Shown here: piece by piece, positions 9,885 through 22,371 of the stretch
How positions within the stretch are numbered: the stretch's first letter is position 1
How the letters are laid out: each line of letters starts with the position of its first letter
Source: Zygnema cylindricum
Lineage: Eukaryota > Streptophyta > Zygnematophyceae > Zygnematales > Zygnemataceae
Length of the DNA: 64,000 nucleotides
Assembly (NCBI GenBank): GCA_037447655.1
Contig: JBBHKE010000622.1
Location: 48,288 to 112,287 of the forward strand
Direction: 5' to 3'
Notes under the pieces: generated by a model
Seen by the model: the letters and a program-made list of their open reading frames with translations, nothing else
Databases searched by the model: none
Told to the model about the DNA's origin: nothing
Program-made: the position numbers and the translations under genes

Positions 9885-11380
9885 ACTAGAGTCCAAAGTA
9901 AAATTTAAACTAGACTTCAAACCGTAGTCCAAAGCGGATTCCAAACTAGAGTCGAAGGTAGAGTTGGAATTAGAGTCCAAACTTTAGTAAAGACTAAATT
10001 CCAAACTAGAGTCCAAACTAGAGTTCAAAGTGGTGTCCAAAATAGAGCCTTAACTAGGGTCCAAACTAGAGGTAAAACTAGAGAGTAGATTTGAATAAAA
10101 ACAGAGGTCCACATTGGATCCTGAAAAGTCTTAACTTGAGTGTTAAATAGAGTCTAAACTGGAGTGTTAAATAGAGTCTAAACTGGAGTCCGAACTAGAG
10201 TCCATAATAGATTCCAAACTAGAGTCTAAAGTGGGGCGCCAACTAGATTCCAAGTTGGTGTCTAATTCAAAGTCCAAACGAGATTGTAAGTAAGACTCAA
10301 AACTATGCAAATCGCTATCAACGTTAAGAATTAATTAGAGTAAAAATATAATTATTGTTATTCGTTGTATTTTGTTTTCAAGGCATTTCGCTAAGGAAGA
10401 TAACCTTTAAGTTATGCATTTCTTTAATTTGGGTACATTGTTCCTATGGTGTAGCCGGTATAGCATGTATTCACATAGTTGATGTTTGAACATGCGAGAA
10501 CAAGTTAGCGTGATTTTTCCATGTCTTTAACTATGAGAATCAAATCTGAATGTTATTTCTTGTTTCGACGCACTCACTTTTGGGTGTGGACATTGTCTAA
10601 CACTTTTTTAATTGTATGAAATAAAAAGCAACTTTAGTGCCACCACTATCTAAAAACTGTCGAAATTATTTTTTTTTACGTGAATCTAAAAGCCTATATT
10701 AATGTAAAAAAACTATTAGAAGCCTATATTAATGTAAAAAAACTATTAGAGTTATTTCTTTATTTTAGGGTTGAGGGTCAAAATTTGGGGTAATCGAATT
10801 AGCGTTATTAACGTTGATAATGATTAACGGTGTAGAGTCCAAACCAAAATCGATATTACAGCTCAAACTGGAGCCTAAACTAAAGTCCAAACTAGGTTCG
10901 AAACTAGAGTCCCATCTAGAGTTCAACTGGAATCAAAATTAAAGCCCCGACTAGATTTCGAAAATTGAGTCCACTCTATAGTCTAAAATATTGTAAAATT
11001 AGAGTACAAACAAGAGTTCAAACTAGAGTACAAACTGAAGTCGAAAGTAGAGACCAAACTAGAGCACAACTTATATTCCGTACTACATTTCAAACTAGAG
11101 TCCAAACTGGAGTCGAAGCCCGAGACTAAAAATGGGTCCAAACTAGATTCTAAATTGGACTCCGAAATTCCAAACTAGAGTCAGAAAAAAAAACCAAACT
11201 AGAATCCAAAATAGATTCAAAACTAGAGTTTATAATATATTCCAAACTAGAGTACAAACTAGAGTTCAAACAAAATTCCAAACTGGAGTCCAAACGGTCC
11301 AAGTTAGAGCCAAAATAAAGTCAAAATAAGAGTTCCAAATAGATTCCAAACAAGAGTCCAAACTAGAGTCCAAACCATAG
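9885..11380. repeat. Degenerate GAGTCCAAACTA minisatellite
   Basis: Two blocks (about 9,885-10,300 and 10,835-11,380) of irregular 11-12 bp units around GAGTCCAAACTA. They are split by an AT-rich segment that looks inserted. The same two blocks recur at 16,100-16,400 and 16,935-17,480 in the second copy of the large duplication. Confidence 0.8.
10308..10836. mobile_element. Possible AT-rich inserted element inside the minisatellite
   Basis: It separates the two minisatellite blocks. Its ends are imperfectly inverted: ATCGCTATCAACGTTAA at the left, and a right end reading ATCATTATCAACGTTAATAA in reverse complement. These resemble the ATCGCTATTAGTGT termini of the MITEs at 62-63.5 kb. It contains a direct repeat of AAGCCTATATTAATGT near 10,690-10,735. 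No clean target duplication was found. The same segment is at about 16,403-16,937. Confidence 0.4.
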
Positions 11381-11383
11381 TTA

Positions 11384-11536
11384 AAAAGTAGGTGAAAGTA
11401 GGCCCATGTAATATGCCTATTGTATACAAAAAATACAATATGAACTTAAGACTCATATTGTATTCGGACCTATTCGCACCAATTAAAACATTCGGACCAA
11501 AAATTGGACCAATTAAAACATTTAGACCAAAATAAT
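11384..11536. mobile_element. Truncated hAT-type MITE
   Basis: Starts CCATAGTTAAAAAGTAGG and follows the 2956-3261 subfamily through the repeated ATTCGGACCAATTAAA, then breaks off. The opposite terminus is missing. The equivalent fragment is at about 17,480-17,637. Confidence 0.75.
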
Positions 11537-11538
11537 TC

Positions 11539-13450
11539 ATGCTGACTGTGGGTTACAGGTCAAAGCGCTCATCCAAAGAGTGCCGCTGGCACTACCGTAC
11601 GAGTCAAAACTCGCCACGTGTCACCCGCCACGTTGAGCTTTCATTTTTATCGATACGAAGTAAAGGGTTACAAATACTATACGAGTTCAAACTTTTCAAA
11701 TCCATTTCCGCCACATATGCAAGAAAACTTTCGCACGCTTTACCGACCATACCGTTTCCTACCGTACTATCCGCATCGCACAATTCACGCGAACGGATGT
11801 GGGCGATTAACGTCGTCGGCACATGGCGACTCCACACATCCATTTGAACATATTCTCACACGTGTGTTCACAATGAGCACAACGACAATGGTCGGCTAAA
11901 CCCGCCTTCATTTCCGTTACACTACACCGAGAATCGTTATTAGTGTCAAAATTTTAAAGTGTTGAAGAAAATATACCGTTATTGATGCTAATTAAGAATT
12001 AAAAAAAAAAAAGGTGTATTCTTATTTTGGCATTATGCTAATTTGGGAACAGCAAAAATGGAATATTTGCCGTACGATTATAAACAGTAATATATGAATC
12101 CGTACAAAATATTAGAAATCGTACACCGTCGTGAAATTTCAATATCCGTACATGTCAATACTACACCGTGAATCGTATTAGCGTGTAGAAATTATTAGTG
12201 TATATAATGAATTAGTGTCATTTACGCTAATTTGTGTATCAATACCATTTTCAAAAAAATATGTTTTATTGTAATTTATCCATAACGCTGATTTGGGTAT
12301 ACAAGATCCGTCGTTGTAGCATATACGGTAAAATAGGTAGAAGTACAAAATTTGACAATCCATACGACATGGCGTCCTTCTACTGTAAAAATCCATAATT
12401 CTATTTTGGGTTTGCGAATATACAATCATTACACCGTGTATAATTATACAGTAAAATAGGTACGAGTAAAAACCGTCGAAATATACGGGTATGTGTACTT
12501 TCACTTAAGTTCATTCGTGACTCTAATAAGCGTTTTTTTCGCACGCGGTGAATATGATTACACTAAAATAGGTGCGAGGACAACATAGGATAAAACGTAC
12601 ATTGTCGCGTCATATAGTCGATTCTATGCTTCGGGGCTGTAAAACGCAATTATCTCATAAGGTTATGTAACCGTACAACTATAATACGTTCAATCATTTC
12701 AGTTTGTTATTATGTGTAGAACGCAACTATAGCAACCAACATTCCATGTTTATGTTTCGTTTCACATAACTTACAGTGAACCCAGCGATTGATTTTAATA
12801 TCGTTGTTGTACGCTGTGAGGACGACCGTTATATGACGTTAAATATGGACCCTTAACCTTAATAAGGTGCCTTGAGGCTTGCTTTATTAGAATTAATGCA
12901 TTGTAATATTGGGACATAAGTGTATTAACGATACGTTTACTTAGATCAGACGTCGAACAAGCCTCTTATTAGTATCACTGTTAATTCTAATTGAACGTAA
13001 AACGAAGAAAAACCACTTATTAGGATACATGTTAATTCTAATTGGCGGTAATACTCCGACGAAAGATGATCAGTCTCCGGTGGAAGATTATCATTGGTTG
13101 TTGCCAAAAACACGTGGCTTGTTTACTATCCACGCATTCCTAAAGTTGGTCATTTTTCGTACGTGACGTTAGAACAACCGTTTTTCGGGGTTACGACGGC
13201 GCATTTTTTCCCATCATCTTTTTGCCGTATGCACTATAAGCTGGAGGTCTTTCCATGGCGCTGACAACATTTCATCGACGACGTCAGTTTTGAAATATTT
13301 TGCCAAATCGAAACATTTTTAACGTAATCGCGCTTCTATTCCCGCGATTTTAAATTTTTAAAAATTGAAAGGCATAATAAAGTTCAAAATTTGAATTTTT
13401 AACAAAATTTTTAAAATGGCAAATCCCTCCATTTTTACAGCGAAATTAAC
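11539..13450. other. Repeat-rich non-coding upstream region of the pogo-like element
   Basis: The first 370 bp match the dispersed repeat at 2,270-2,900. The rest is AT-rich with several copies of phrases such as CTACACCGTGAATCGTATTAG that resemble the TIR of the MITEs at the right end of the window. No convincing coding frame. The left end of the pogo-like transposon should lie somewhere in or before this stretch but I could not find its terminal repeat. Confidence 0.4.
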
Positions 13451-13685
13451 TTTCGGTTGCATCTAGTGTATTATATAAATGTATATGTGATGATGAAGAC
13501 GACACTATCACCACTTCTTGCTCATTTGCTTGGGTTACCATTTTCATCCTTGGCAGCAACTCTTATTTCTTATTTTTTAGGTGATATTAAGGTTTTGAAA
13601 TTATGTGGACCCTTAATAGAATTTGGGGTGCCAACCCTGCCTATTATATCAACAATCCACACAACGCTCAATCTGAACAAGATGA

Positions 13686-13974
13686 AGAAATGGAAAGGGT
13701 CGACGAGGAAATCGCATTTCCGACGACAAAGGGAGTGAGGCGGAAGTCGAAACCTCGGTTGACCTGGCGGCCATTGTGGAAGAGTTTTTTCCGTCCTCGC
13801 CCAATTCGAGAGGACGTGTTCCTCACAGGAAAGTTCAACATGTGTCGACTAAGGTAACACGGCTGCGAGTACAAAACTGGATGCTGAGGGATTGCGAAAA
13901 AAATGGGTCGAAAGAACTCATTCCAAGGACGTTGAGGAAGTTTCCCGAGCATTTTACCGGAGTCTACAATACAA
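13686..13974 (+). pseudogene. pogo-like transposase exon 1, copy A (orphaned)
   Basis: Equivalent of the exon at 19,787-20,075 in copy B. The frame includes a DNA-binding-like basic stretch (KVTRLRVQNWMLRDC) and ends at a consensus donor (CAA|GTAAGC). The remaining transposase exons are absent because copy A stops at the N gap, so as assembled this exon has no downstream partner of its own. Confidence 0.5.
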
Positions 13975-14533
13975 GTAAGCCATTTTAAACATACCTCATC
14001 CCATTAATTAAATGGTTTCGTCGCATCCTCCCGGTTTTTTTATTATTTCCATTCACAATGCGTTGTTTTATTTTATTATTGTTGTGCTTCTAAAGTGTTT
14101 GTACATTATTATGTTGGACCGCCGCCTTTCCTTCTCAATTTACATCCTAAGTTGTTATTAACTTGCCATTAGTGCGTGTTTTTTTATGTTGTCGGTTGGT
14201 ATGCATTGTCTTGTTATATTTTGGTATTATTTTCATCGTGTCCTACGATTTCCTTGTGGGGACAACGTATTAGCGACGAAGGGTCTTTGTCGCGGTGTAT
14301 GCGACGACATCGTGTCGTCGCTTCAATGATGGGTTCGACAAATTCATTACTGTATGAGGACGCCTCGTTTGGTCGAAAGTGCGAATGACCGACGACAGTG
14401 GTTCGTCGTTTCAACTAAACCACCGACGACATTAGTTCAGTCAATCCAACGTTGGTATACTCGAATGTAATTCGCGGGCGTCGACGTTGTTTCGTCAGTT
14501 CACTATTGGGAAACGCTAATATATTTGAACGCT

Positions 14534-14552
14534 CGACGACATTGTGTCGTCG
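14534..14552. repeat. TCGTCG hairpin in the pogo-like element
   Basis: CGACGACATTGTGTCGTCG, a perfect 8-bp inverted repeat with a 3-nt loop. In copy B the right arm has lost one match. One of several TCGTCG-core palindromes within the element. Confidence 0.65.
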
Positions 14553-14740
14553 CTTGGATGTCGGTTCTATAAGTTCGCAGGGCCAACGGTTAAATTTTCC
14601 GTCGGTGAATAGTTGTCTACGTTTTTACAGCAGCATGATCTAAGTAAAGGTCTGACCAAAAGTGTGTCTTTTAGGTTGTTTTTTTCTCCCTTAACTGTGT
14701 AATTACTTTGTTTCTCGGGAAGCAATTGTTTTTCTTCTCC

Positions 14741-15975
14741 ATGGAGGCCGGCTGACGACCATTCAAACGACTTCGCTTTGCCATTCAACGACGACATCGT
14801 CCACGACCAAATGAAACAGCGGTAGGGGGTCATATACTTAGAGGGAAGAACTTAGTGAGGGAAAGGGAGGCGCTTATAGAACAATTTAGGGAAGAAAGGG
14901 AGATAGCGGTAGGGGAGGATATTCAAAGAGAACGTGAGGAAAGGGCGGAACTGGTTAGGGAGAAGGAAATAGAGGGGGCGGAAGAATGGCAAGTTTGGAT
15001 GAGGAGGCGGTTGGGCATATGATACCGGGATCGGAGGTGGTAGTTCGAGAGAGGGAGGCAATCGGAGGAGTATTAGGGAATAGGGTTGAACCGGAGGAGG
15101 GTGGTGGGGAAAGTGTTGGAATGGAGTTAGTTTTGACGGAGGGGGAGGAATCGGGTGCTGAAATAGAGGCGATGGAGGAATCGGAGGCGGTGGGGAGGGA
15201 AGGGACAGGGACGGAGAGGGTAGTAAGGAGAAGTGTGCCGGAAGGGGGGGTTCCGGATGAAGGGGTTGGAGCCGAGGACGATGGTGTCCGCGAAGTAGAA
15301 GGGGGTAAGGAAGAAGACCAAGAATACAACCCCTCGGGAACCGCGTCGGACGAGCCTATAGAGGACGGGGAAGAGCCTACGGAAGAGGGGGAAGTGCTGG
15401 AAGAAACTGAATCGTCGGACATTCCGGTGACGAAATAGGAGGACGATCCGACAACCTCGGAGGAGCAATCTTCGGAGAGCTTGGAAAGGCGCATGGAGGA
15501 AAAATATGAAGACGAAGACGAGGTCGTTGCTTTTCCTCCTTCGCCGAACCGCAAAAGAGCTATCGTGGCGGTACAACCACCTCAAAATCCGGCCGACCAT
15601 GATGTTCCCGTTCGAGAGGAAGAACCCGATTGGTTTTTTCCGCCTCCCGTCAGAGATGAGGCCATGGATGGCTTTCGACCATCGGCGGCCCACTACATCC
15701 CGATCGAGGAGTGGCTGGACTATTGGCGTTATGGGGAGGCTCGGCCTCTCGTACGGAATTTGAGCCCCGTCCCGGAAATTCAAGACATCCCTCCGGATGT
15801 CCCCGCCCACCCAACATGGTTGTACATCGCATCGTACAACCATGCTTCAAATTTCCCTTACATAATGCATTTTCAGTCTAATGATGAACGTTTTACATGG
15901 ATTATACTTCAACCGATCGGATTCGAAATCGATGTGCCGGAATTAATGCGGCATTATCACCTTTGGGATCCACGG
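14741..15975 (+). pseudogene. Accessory coiled-coil ORF of the pogo-like element, copy A (broken, cut by gap)
   Basis: Same protein as at 20,842-22,371. Copy A carries a TGA at 14,753 where copy B has an Arg codon. It also has a one-base deletion near 14,990 (GCAAGT against GCAAAGT) and a TAG at 15,436-15,438 shared with copy B. The reading frame is then open to the N gap. The TGA at 21,148 in copy B is absent here. The shared TAG predates the duplication; the other lesions arose afterwards or are allelic. Confidence 0.7.
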
Positions 15976-15985
15976 NNNNNNNNNN
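15976..15985. other. Assembly gap (10 N)
   Basis: Ten N joining the end of copy A to sequence just left of copy B. It interrupts the accessory ORF after the motif YHLWDPR. Confidence 0.98.
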
Positions 15986-18900
15986 ACTATCGCTAAGCGT
16001 ATCAAAACTCAGATTGAATGTTAGAGCAAACCTTAAACTTAATCTGTGGTTGAACCTTAGATCAACTGCGGGGTGAAATCTGAGATCAAACCTTAGATAA
16101 TAAACTAGAGTCCAAACTAGAGTTCAAAGTGGTGTCCAAAATAGAGCCTTAACTAGGGTCCAAACTAGAGGTAAAACTAGAGAGTAGATTTGAATAAAAA
16201 CAGAGGTCCACATTGGATCCTGAAAAGTCCTAACTTGAGTGTTAAATAGAGTCTAAACTGGAGTGTTAAATAGAGTCTAAACTGGAGTCCGAACTAGAGT
16301 CCATAATAGATTCCAAACTAGAGTCTAAAGTGGGGCGTCAACTAGATTCCAAGTTGGTGTCTAATTCAAATTCCAAACGAGATTGTAAGTTAGACTCAAA
16401 ACTATGCGAATCGCTATCAACGTTAAGAATTAATTAGAGTAAAAATATAATTATTGTTATTCGTTGTATTTTGTTTTCAAGGCATTTCGCTAAGGAAGAT
16501 AACCTTTAAGTTATGCATTTATTTAATTTGGGTACATTGTTCCTATGGTGTAGCCGGTATAGCATGTATTCACATAGTTGATGTTTGTACAAACGAGAAC
16601 AAGTTAGCGTGATTTTTCCATGTCTTTAACTATGAGAATCAAATCTGAATGTTATTTCTTGTTTCGGCACACTCACTTTTGGGTGTGGGCGCCTTTGTCT
16701 AACACTTTTTTAATTGTATGAAATAAAAAGCAACTTTAGTGCCACCACTATCTAAAAACTGTCGAAATTATATTTTTTTACGTGAATCTAAAAGCCTATA
16801 TTAATGTAAAAAAACTATTAGAAGCCTATATTAATGTGAAAAAACTATTAGAGTTATTTCTTTATTTTAGGGTTGAGGGTCAAAATTTGGGGTAATCGAA
16901 TTAGCGTTATTAACGTTGATAACGATTAACGGTGTAGAGTCCAAACCAGAATCGATATTACAGCTCAAACTGGAGCCCAAACTAAAGTCCAAACTAGGTT
17001 CGAAACTAGAGTCCCATCTAGAGTTCAACTGGAATCAAAATTAAAGCCCCAACTAGATTCGAAAATCGAGTCCACTCTATAGTCTAAAATATTGTAAAAT
17101 TAGAGTACAAACAAGAGTTCAAACTAGAGTACAAACTGAAGTCGAAAGTAGAGACCAAACTAGAGCACAACTTATATTCCGTTCTACATTTCAAACTAGA
17201 GTCCAAACTGGAGTCGAAGCCCGAGACTAAAAATGGGTCCAAACTAGATTCTAAATTGGACTCCAAAATTCCAAACTAGAGTCAGAAAAAAAAACCAAAC
17301 TAGAATCCAAAATAGATTCAAATCTAGAGTTTATAATATATTCCAAACTAGAGTACAAACTAGAGTTCAAACAAAATTCCAAACTGGAGTCCAAACGGTC
17401 CAAGTTAGAGCCAAAATAGAGTCAAAATAAGAGTTCCAAATAGATTCCAAACAAGAGTCCAAACTAGAGTCCAAACCATAGTTAAAAAGTAGGTGAAAGT
17501 AGGCCCATGTAATATGCCTATTGTATGCAAAAAATACAATATGAACTTAAGACTCATATTGTATTCGGACCTATTCGGACCAATTAAAACATTCGGACCA
17601 AAAATTGGACCAATTAAAACATTTAGACCAAAATAATTCGTGTTGACTGTGGGTTACAGGTCAAAGCGCTCATCCAAAGAGTGCCGATGGCACTGTCGTA
17701 CGAGTCAAAACTTGCCACGTGTCACCCGCCACGTTGAGCTTTCATTTTTATCGATACGAAGTAAAGGGTTACAAATACTATACGAGTTCAAACTTTTCAA
17801 ATCCATTTCCGCCACATATGCAAAAAAACTTTCGCACGCTTTACCGACCATACTGTTTCCTACCGTACTATCCGCATCGCACAATTCACGCGAACGGATG
17901 TGGGCTATTGACGTCGTCGACACATGGCGACTCCACACATCCATTTGAACATATTCTCACAAGTGTGTTCACAATGAGCACAACGACAATGGTCGGCTAC
18001 ACCCGCCTTCATTTCCGTTACACTACACCGCGAATCGTTATTAGTGTCAAAATTTTAAAGTGTTGAAGAAAATATACCGTTATTGATGCTAATTAAGAAT
18101 TAAAAAAAAAAAAAAAGAAGTATTCTAATTTTGGCACTATGCTAATTTGGGAACAGCAAAAATGGAATATTTGCCGTACGATTATAAACAGTAATATATG
18201 AATCCGTACAAAATATTAGAAATCGTACACCGTCGTGAAATTTCAATATCCGTACATGTCAATACTACACCGTGAATCGTATTAGCGTATAGAAATTATT
18301 AGTGTATATAATGAATTAGTGTCATTTACGCTAATTTGTGTATCAATACCATTTTCAAAAAAATGTTTTATTGTAATTTCTCCATAACGCTGATTTGGGT
18401 ATACAGGATCCGTCGTTGTAGCATATACGGTAAAATAGGTAGAAGTACAAAATTTGACAATCCATACGACATGGCGTCTTTCCACTGTAAAAATCCATAA
18501 TTCTATTTTGGTTTGCGAATATACAATCATTACACCGTGTATAATTATACACTAAAATAGGTACGAGTAAAAACCGTCGAAATATACGGGTATGTGTACT
18601 TTCATTTAAGTTCATTCGTGACTCTAATAAGCGTTTGTTTCGCACGCGGTGAATATGATTACAGTAAAATAGGTGCGAGGACAACATAGGATAAAACGTA
18701 CATTGTCGCGTCATATAGTCGATTCTATGCTTCGGGACTGTAAAACACAATTATCTCATAAGGTTATGTAACCGTACAACTATAATACGTTCAATCATTT
18801 CAGTTTGTTATTGTGTGTAGAACGCAACTATAGCAACCAGCATTCCATGTTTATGTTTCGTTTCACATAACTTACAGTGAACCCAACGATTGATTTTAAT

Positions 18901-20112
18901 ATCGTTGTCGTACGCTGTGAGGACGACCGTTGTATGACGTTAAATATGGACCCTTAACCTTAATAAGGTGCCCAGAGGCTTGCTTTATTAGAATTAATGC
19001 ATTGTAATATTGGGACATAAGTGTATTAACGATACGTTTACTTAGATCAGACGTCGAACAAGCCTCTTATTAGTATCACTGTTAATTCTAATTGAACGTA
19101 AAACGAAGAAAAACCACTTATTAGGATACATGTTAATTCTAATTGGCGGTAATACTCCGACGAAAGATGATCAGTCTCCAGTGGAAGATTATCATTGGTT
19201 GTTGCCAAAAACACGTGGCTTGTTTACTATCCACGCATTCCTAAAGTTGGTCAGTTTTCGTACGTGACGTTAGAACAACCGTTTTTCGGGGTTACGACGG
19301 CGCATTTTTTCCCATCATCTTTTTGCCGTACGCACTGTAAGCTGGAGGTCTTTCCATGGCGGTGACAACATTTCATCGACGATGTCAGTTTTGAAATATT
19401 TTGCCAAATCGAAACATTTTTTACGTAATCCCGCTTCTATTCCCGCGTTTTTAAATTTTTAAAAATTGAAAGGCATAATAAAGTTCAAAATTTGAATTTT
19501 TAACAAATTTTTTAAAATGGCAAATCCCTCCATTTTTACAGCGAAATTAACTTTCGGTTGCATCTCGTGTATTATATAAATGTATTTGTGATGATGAAGA
19601 CGACACTATCACCACTTCTTCCTCATTTGCTTGGGTTACCATTTTCATCCTTTGCAGCAACTCTTATTTCTTATTTTTTAGGTGTTATTAAGGTTTTGAA
19701 ATTATGTGGACCCTTAATAGATTTTGGGGTGCCAACCTTACCTATTATATCAACAATCCACACAACGCTCAATCTGAACAAGATGAAGAAATGGAAAGGG
19801 TCGACGAGGAAATCGCATTTCCGACGACAAAGGGAGTGAGGCGGAAGTCGAAACCTCGGTTGACCCGGCGGCCATTGTGGAAGAGTTTTTTCCGTCCTCG
19901 CCCAATTCGAGAGGACGTGTTCCTCACAGGAAAGTTCAACATGTGTTGACTAAGGTAACACGGCTGCGAGTACAAAACTGGATGCTGAGGGATTGCGAAA
20001 AAAACGGGTCCAAAGAACTCATTCCAAGGACGTTGAGGAAGTTTCCCGAGCATTTTACCAGAGTCTACAATACAAGTAAGCCATTTTAAACATACCTCAT
20101 CCCATTTATTAA

Positions 20113-20430
20113 ATGGTTTCATCGCATCCTCCTGGTTTTTTTATTATTTCCATTCACAATGTGTTGTTTTATTTTATTATTGTTGTGCTTCTAAAGTGTT
20201 TGTACATTATTATGTTGGACCGCCGCCTTTCCTTCTCAATTTACATCCTAAGTTGTTATTACCTTGCCATTAGTGCGTGTTTTTTTATGTTGTCCGTTGG
20301 TATGCATTGTCTTGTTATATTTTGGTATTATTTTCATCGTGTCCTACGATTTCCTTGTGGGGACAACGTATTAGCGACGAAGGGTCTTTGTCGCGGTGTA
20401 TGCGACGACATCGTGTCGTCGCTTCAATGA
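20113..20430 (+). CDS. Small hydrophobic ORF in intron 1 of the pogo-like element
   Basis: Begins MVSSHPPGFFIISI, 37 nt after the exon 1 donor, and encodes about 105 residues with several hydrophobic stretches. Copy A has an in-frame TAA in the equivalent frame near 14,159. A diverged third copy on the minus strand (43,344 down to 43,126) keeps the frame open for about 66 codons (MVSSHPFIFAITSIYNVFF...) despite many substitutions. This could be a conserved membrane peptide, or simply AT-rich intron sequence without indels. No known family recognised. Confidence 0.25.
   Translation: MVSSHPPGFFIISIHNVLFYFIIVVLLKCLYIIMLDRRLSFSIYILSCYYLAISACFFMLSVGMHCLVIFWYYFHRVLRFPCGDNVLATKGLCRGVCDDIVSSLQ
20402..20422. 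repeat. TCGTCG hairpin in the pogo-like element
   Basis: GCGACGACA and TGTCGTCGC form 9-bp arms around a 3-nt loop. An identical copy lies in copy A at about 14,301-14,321. Confidence 0.7.
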
Positions 20431-20841
20431 TGGGTTCGACAAATTCATTACTGTATGAGGACGCCTCGTTTGGTCGAAAGTGCGAATGACCGACGACAGT
20501 GGTTCGTCGTTTCAACTAAACCACCGACGACATTAGTTCAGTCGATCCAACGTTGGTATACTCGAATGTAATTCGCGGGCGTCGACGTTGTTTCGTCAGT
20601 TCACTATTGGGAAACGCTAATATATTTGAACGCTCGACGACATTGTGTCGTCCCTTGGATGTCGGTTCTATAAGTTCGCAGGGCCAACGGTTAAATTTTC
20701 CGTCGGTGAATAGTTGTCTACGTTTTTACAGCAGCATGATCTAAGTAAAGGTCTGACCAAAAGTGTGTCTTTTAGGTTGTTTTTTTCTCCCTTAACTGTG
20801 TAATTACTTTGTTTCTCGGGAAGCAATTGTTTTTCTTCTCC

Positions 20842-22371
20842 ATGGAGGTCGGCCGACGACCATTCAAACGACTTCGCTTTGCCATTCAACGACGACATCG
20901 TCCACGACCAAATGAAACAGCGGTAGGGGGTCATATACCTAGAGGGAAGAACTTAGTGAGGGAAAGGGAGGCGGTTATAGAACAATTTAGGGAAGAAAGG
21001 GAGATAGCGGTAGGGGAGGATATTGAAAGAGAACGTGAGGAAGGGGCGGAACTGGTCAGGGAGAAGGAAATAGAGGGGGCGGAAGAAAGGCAAAGTTTGG
21101 ATGAGGAGGCGGTTGGGCATGAGATACCGGGAGCGGAGGTGGTAGTTTGAGAGAGGGAGGCAATCGGAGGAGTATTAGGGAATAGGGTTGAACCGGAGGA
21201 GGGTGGTGGGGAAAGTGTTGGAATGGAGTTAGTTTTGACGGAGGGCGAGGAATCGGGTGCCGAAATAGAGGCGATGGAGGAATCGGAGGCGGTGGGGAGG
21301 GAAGGGACGGGGACGGAGAGGGTAGTAAGGAGAAGTGTGCCGGAAGGGGGGGTTCCGTATGAAGGGGTTGGAGCCGAGGACGATGGTGTCCGCGAAGTAG
21401 AAGGGGGTAAGGAAGAAGACCAAGAATACAACCCCTCGGGAACTGCGTCGGACGAGCCTATAGAGGACGGGGAAGAGCCTACGGAAGAGGGGGAAGTGCT
21501 GGAAGAAACTGAATCGTCGGACATTCCGGTGACGAAATAGGAGGACGATCCGACAACCTCGGACGAGCAATCTTCGGAGAGCTTGGAAAGGCGCATGGAG
21601 GAAGAATATGAAGACGAAGACGAGGTCGTTGCTTTTCCTCCTTCGCCGAACCGCAAAAGAGCTATCGTGGCGGTACAACCACCTCAAAATCCGGCCGACC
21701 ATGATGTTCCCGTTCGAGAGGAAGAACCCGATTGGTTTTTTCCGCCTCCCGTCAGAGATGAGGCCATGGATGGCTTTCGACCATCGGCGGCCCACTACAT
21801 CCCGGTCGAGGAGTGGCCGGACTATTGGCGTTATGGGGAGGCTCGGCCTCTCGTACGGAATTTGAACCCCGTCCCGGAAATTCTAGACATCCCTCCGGAT
21901 GTCCCCGCCCACCCAACATGGTTGTACATCGCATCGTACAACCATGCTTCAAATTTCCCTTACATAATGCATTTTCAGTCTAATGATGAACGTTTTACAT
22001 GGATTATACTTCAACCGATCGGATTCGAAATCGATGTGCCGGAATTAATGCGGCATTATCACCTTTGGGATCCACGGTTATTCACCATTCTACGTCGTGC
22101 AACTCGTACTCCGGGGCTAAACGAATTTTTAGAGGCTCGAAGTGCGGTTTTACATCGCTTCCGAAATGTGCAAGTGAGGCGTACGTACCTTTGGGAAATT
22201 CCGAGGATCCTACATGTCGATGAGCCCCCTCCACCGCCGCAATTGGAGCAATTGAGGAATGAAGTTAAAAATCTCAATCGGCGGGTCGAGGCTCAAGAAT
22301 TAGCGATGAGAGAGGTTCGTCGCTTAATTAATAATCTCACGCGAGAGCTTGCAGGGATTAGGCGTCGCTGA
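20842..22371 (+). pseudogene. Accessory coiled-coil protein of the pogo-like element (two internal stops)
   Basis: One frame of 509 codons broken by TGA at 21,148 and TAG at 21,538. Order of parts: a basic N-terminus (RRPFKRLRFAIQRRHRPRP), a long Glu/Gly/Val-rich acidic region, the phrase QEYNPSG, a second acidic block, a basic patch PNRKRA, then a folded-looking central domain with PDWFFPPPV, EEWPDYW, IPPDVPAHPTW and YHLWDPRLFTILRR. The end is a predicted coiled coil (LEQLRNEVKNLNRRVEAQEL...). The central motifs and the overall order recur in the gypsy ORF at 28,329-29,573, so this is a protein family and not noise. It lies between the first and second transposase exons on the same strand. 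Family and function are unknown to me. Basic ends plus coiled coil suggest a nuclear, oligomerising nucleic-acid binder, which is inference. Confidence 0.7.

Larger units (their letters stand above)
10003..15975 (+). repeat. Large duplication, copy A (truncated at the gap)
   Basis: Nearly identical to 16,101-22,077. The register shifts only from about 6,098 to 6,102 over its length, so there are few small indels, with scattered substitutions. It contains the minisatellite, a MITE fragment, the pogo-like exon 1 and the accessory ORF. It ends exactly at the second N gap in the middle of that ORF. Either a true recent tandem duplication or two haplotypes placed in series. Confidence 0.9.
16101..22077 (+). 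repeat. Large duplication, copy B (continues into the full transposon)
   Basis: Second copy of 10,003-15,975. Beyond 22,077 the sequence runs on through the end of the accessory ORF into the transposase exons, so copy B is the informative one. The 115 bases between the gap and 16,101 do not match the sequence left of copy A. Confidence 0.9.

Noticed and set aside
13457-13738. 93-codon frame starting MHLVYYINVYVMM, and its copy at 19,558-19,839
   Set aside because: It begins at a non-ATG codon and overlaps two other frames in the exon 1 region. There is no support for translation and the phase does not join the transposase.
14955-15843. Minus-strand frames of 199 and 238 codons (Ser/Pro- and Arg/Phe-rich), and their equivalents at 20,931-21,795
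   Set aside because: Mirror images of the acidic accessory ORF on the plus strand. The plus frame has cross-element homologous motifs, the minus frames do not.
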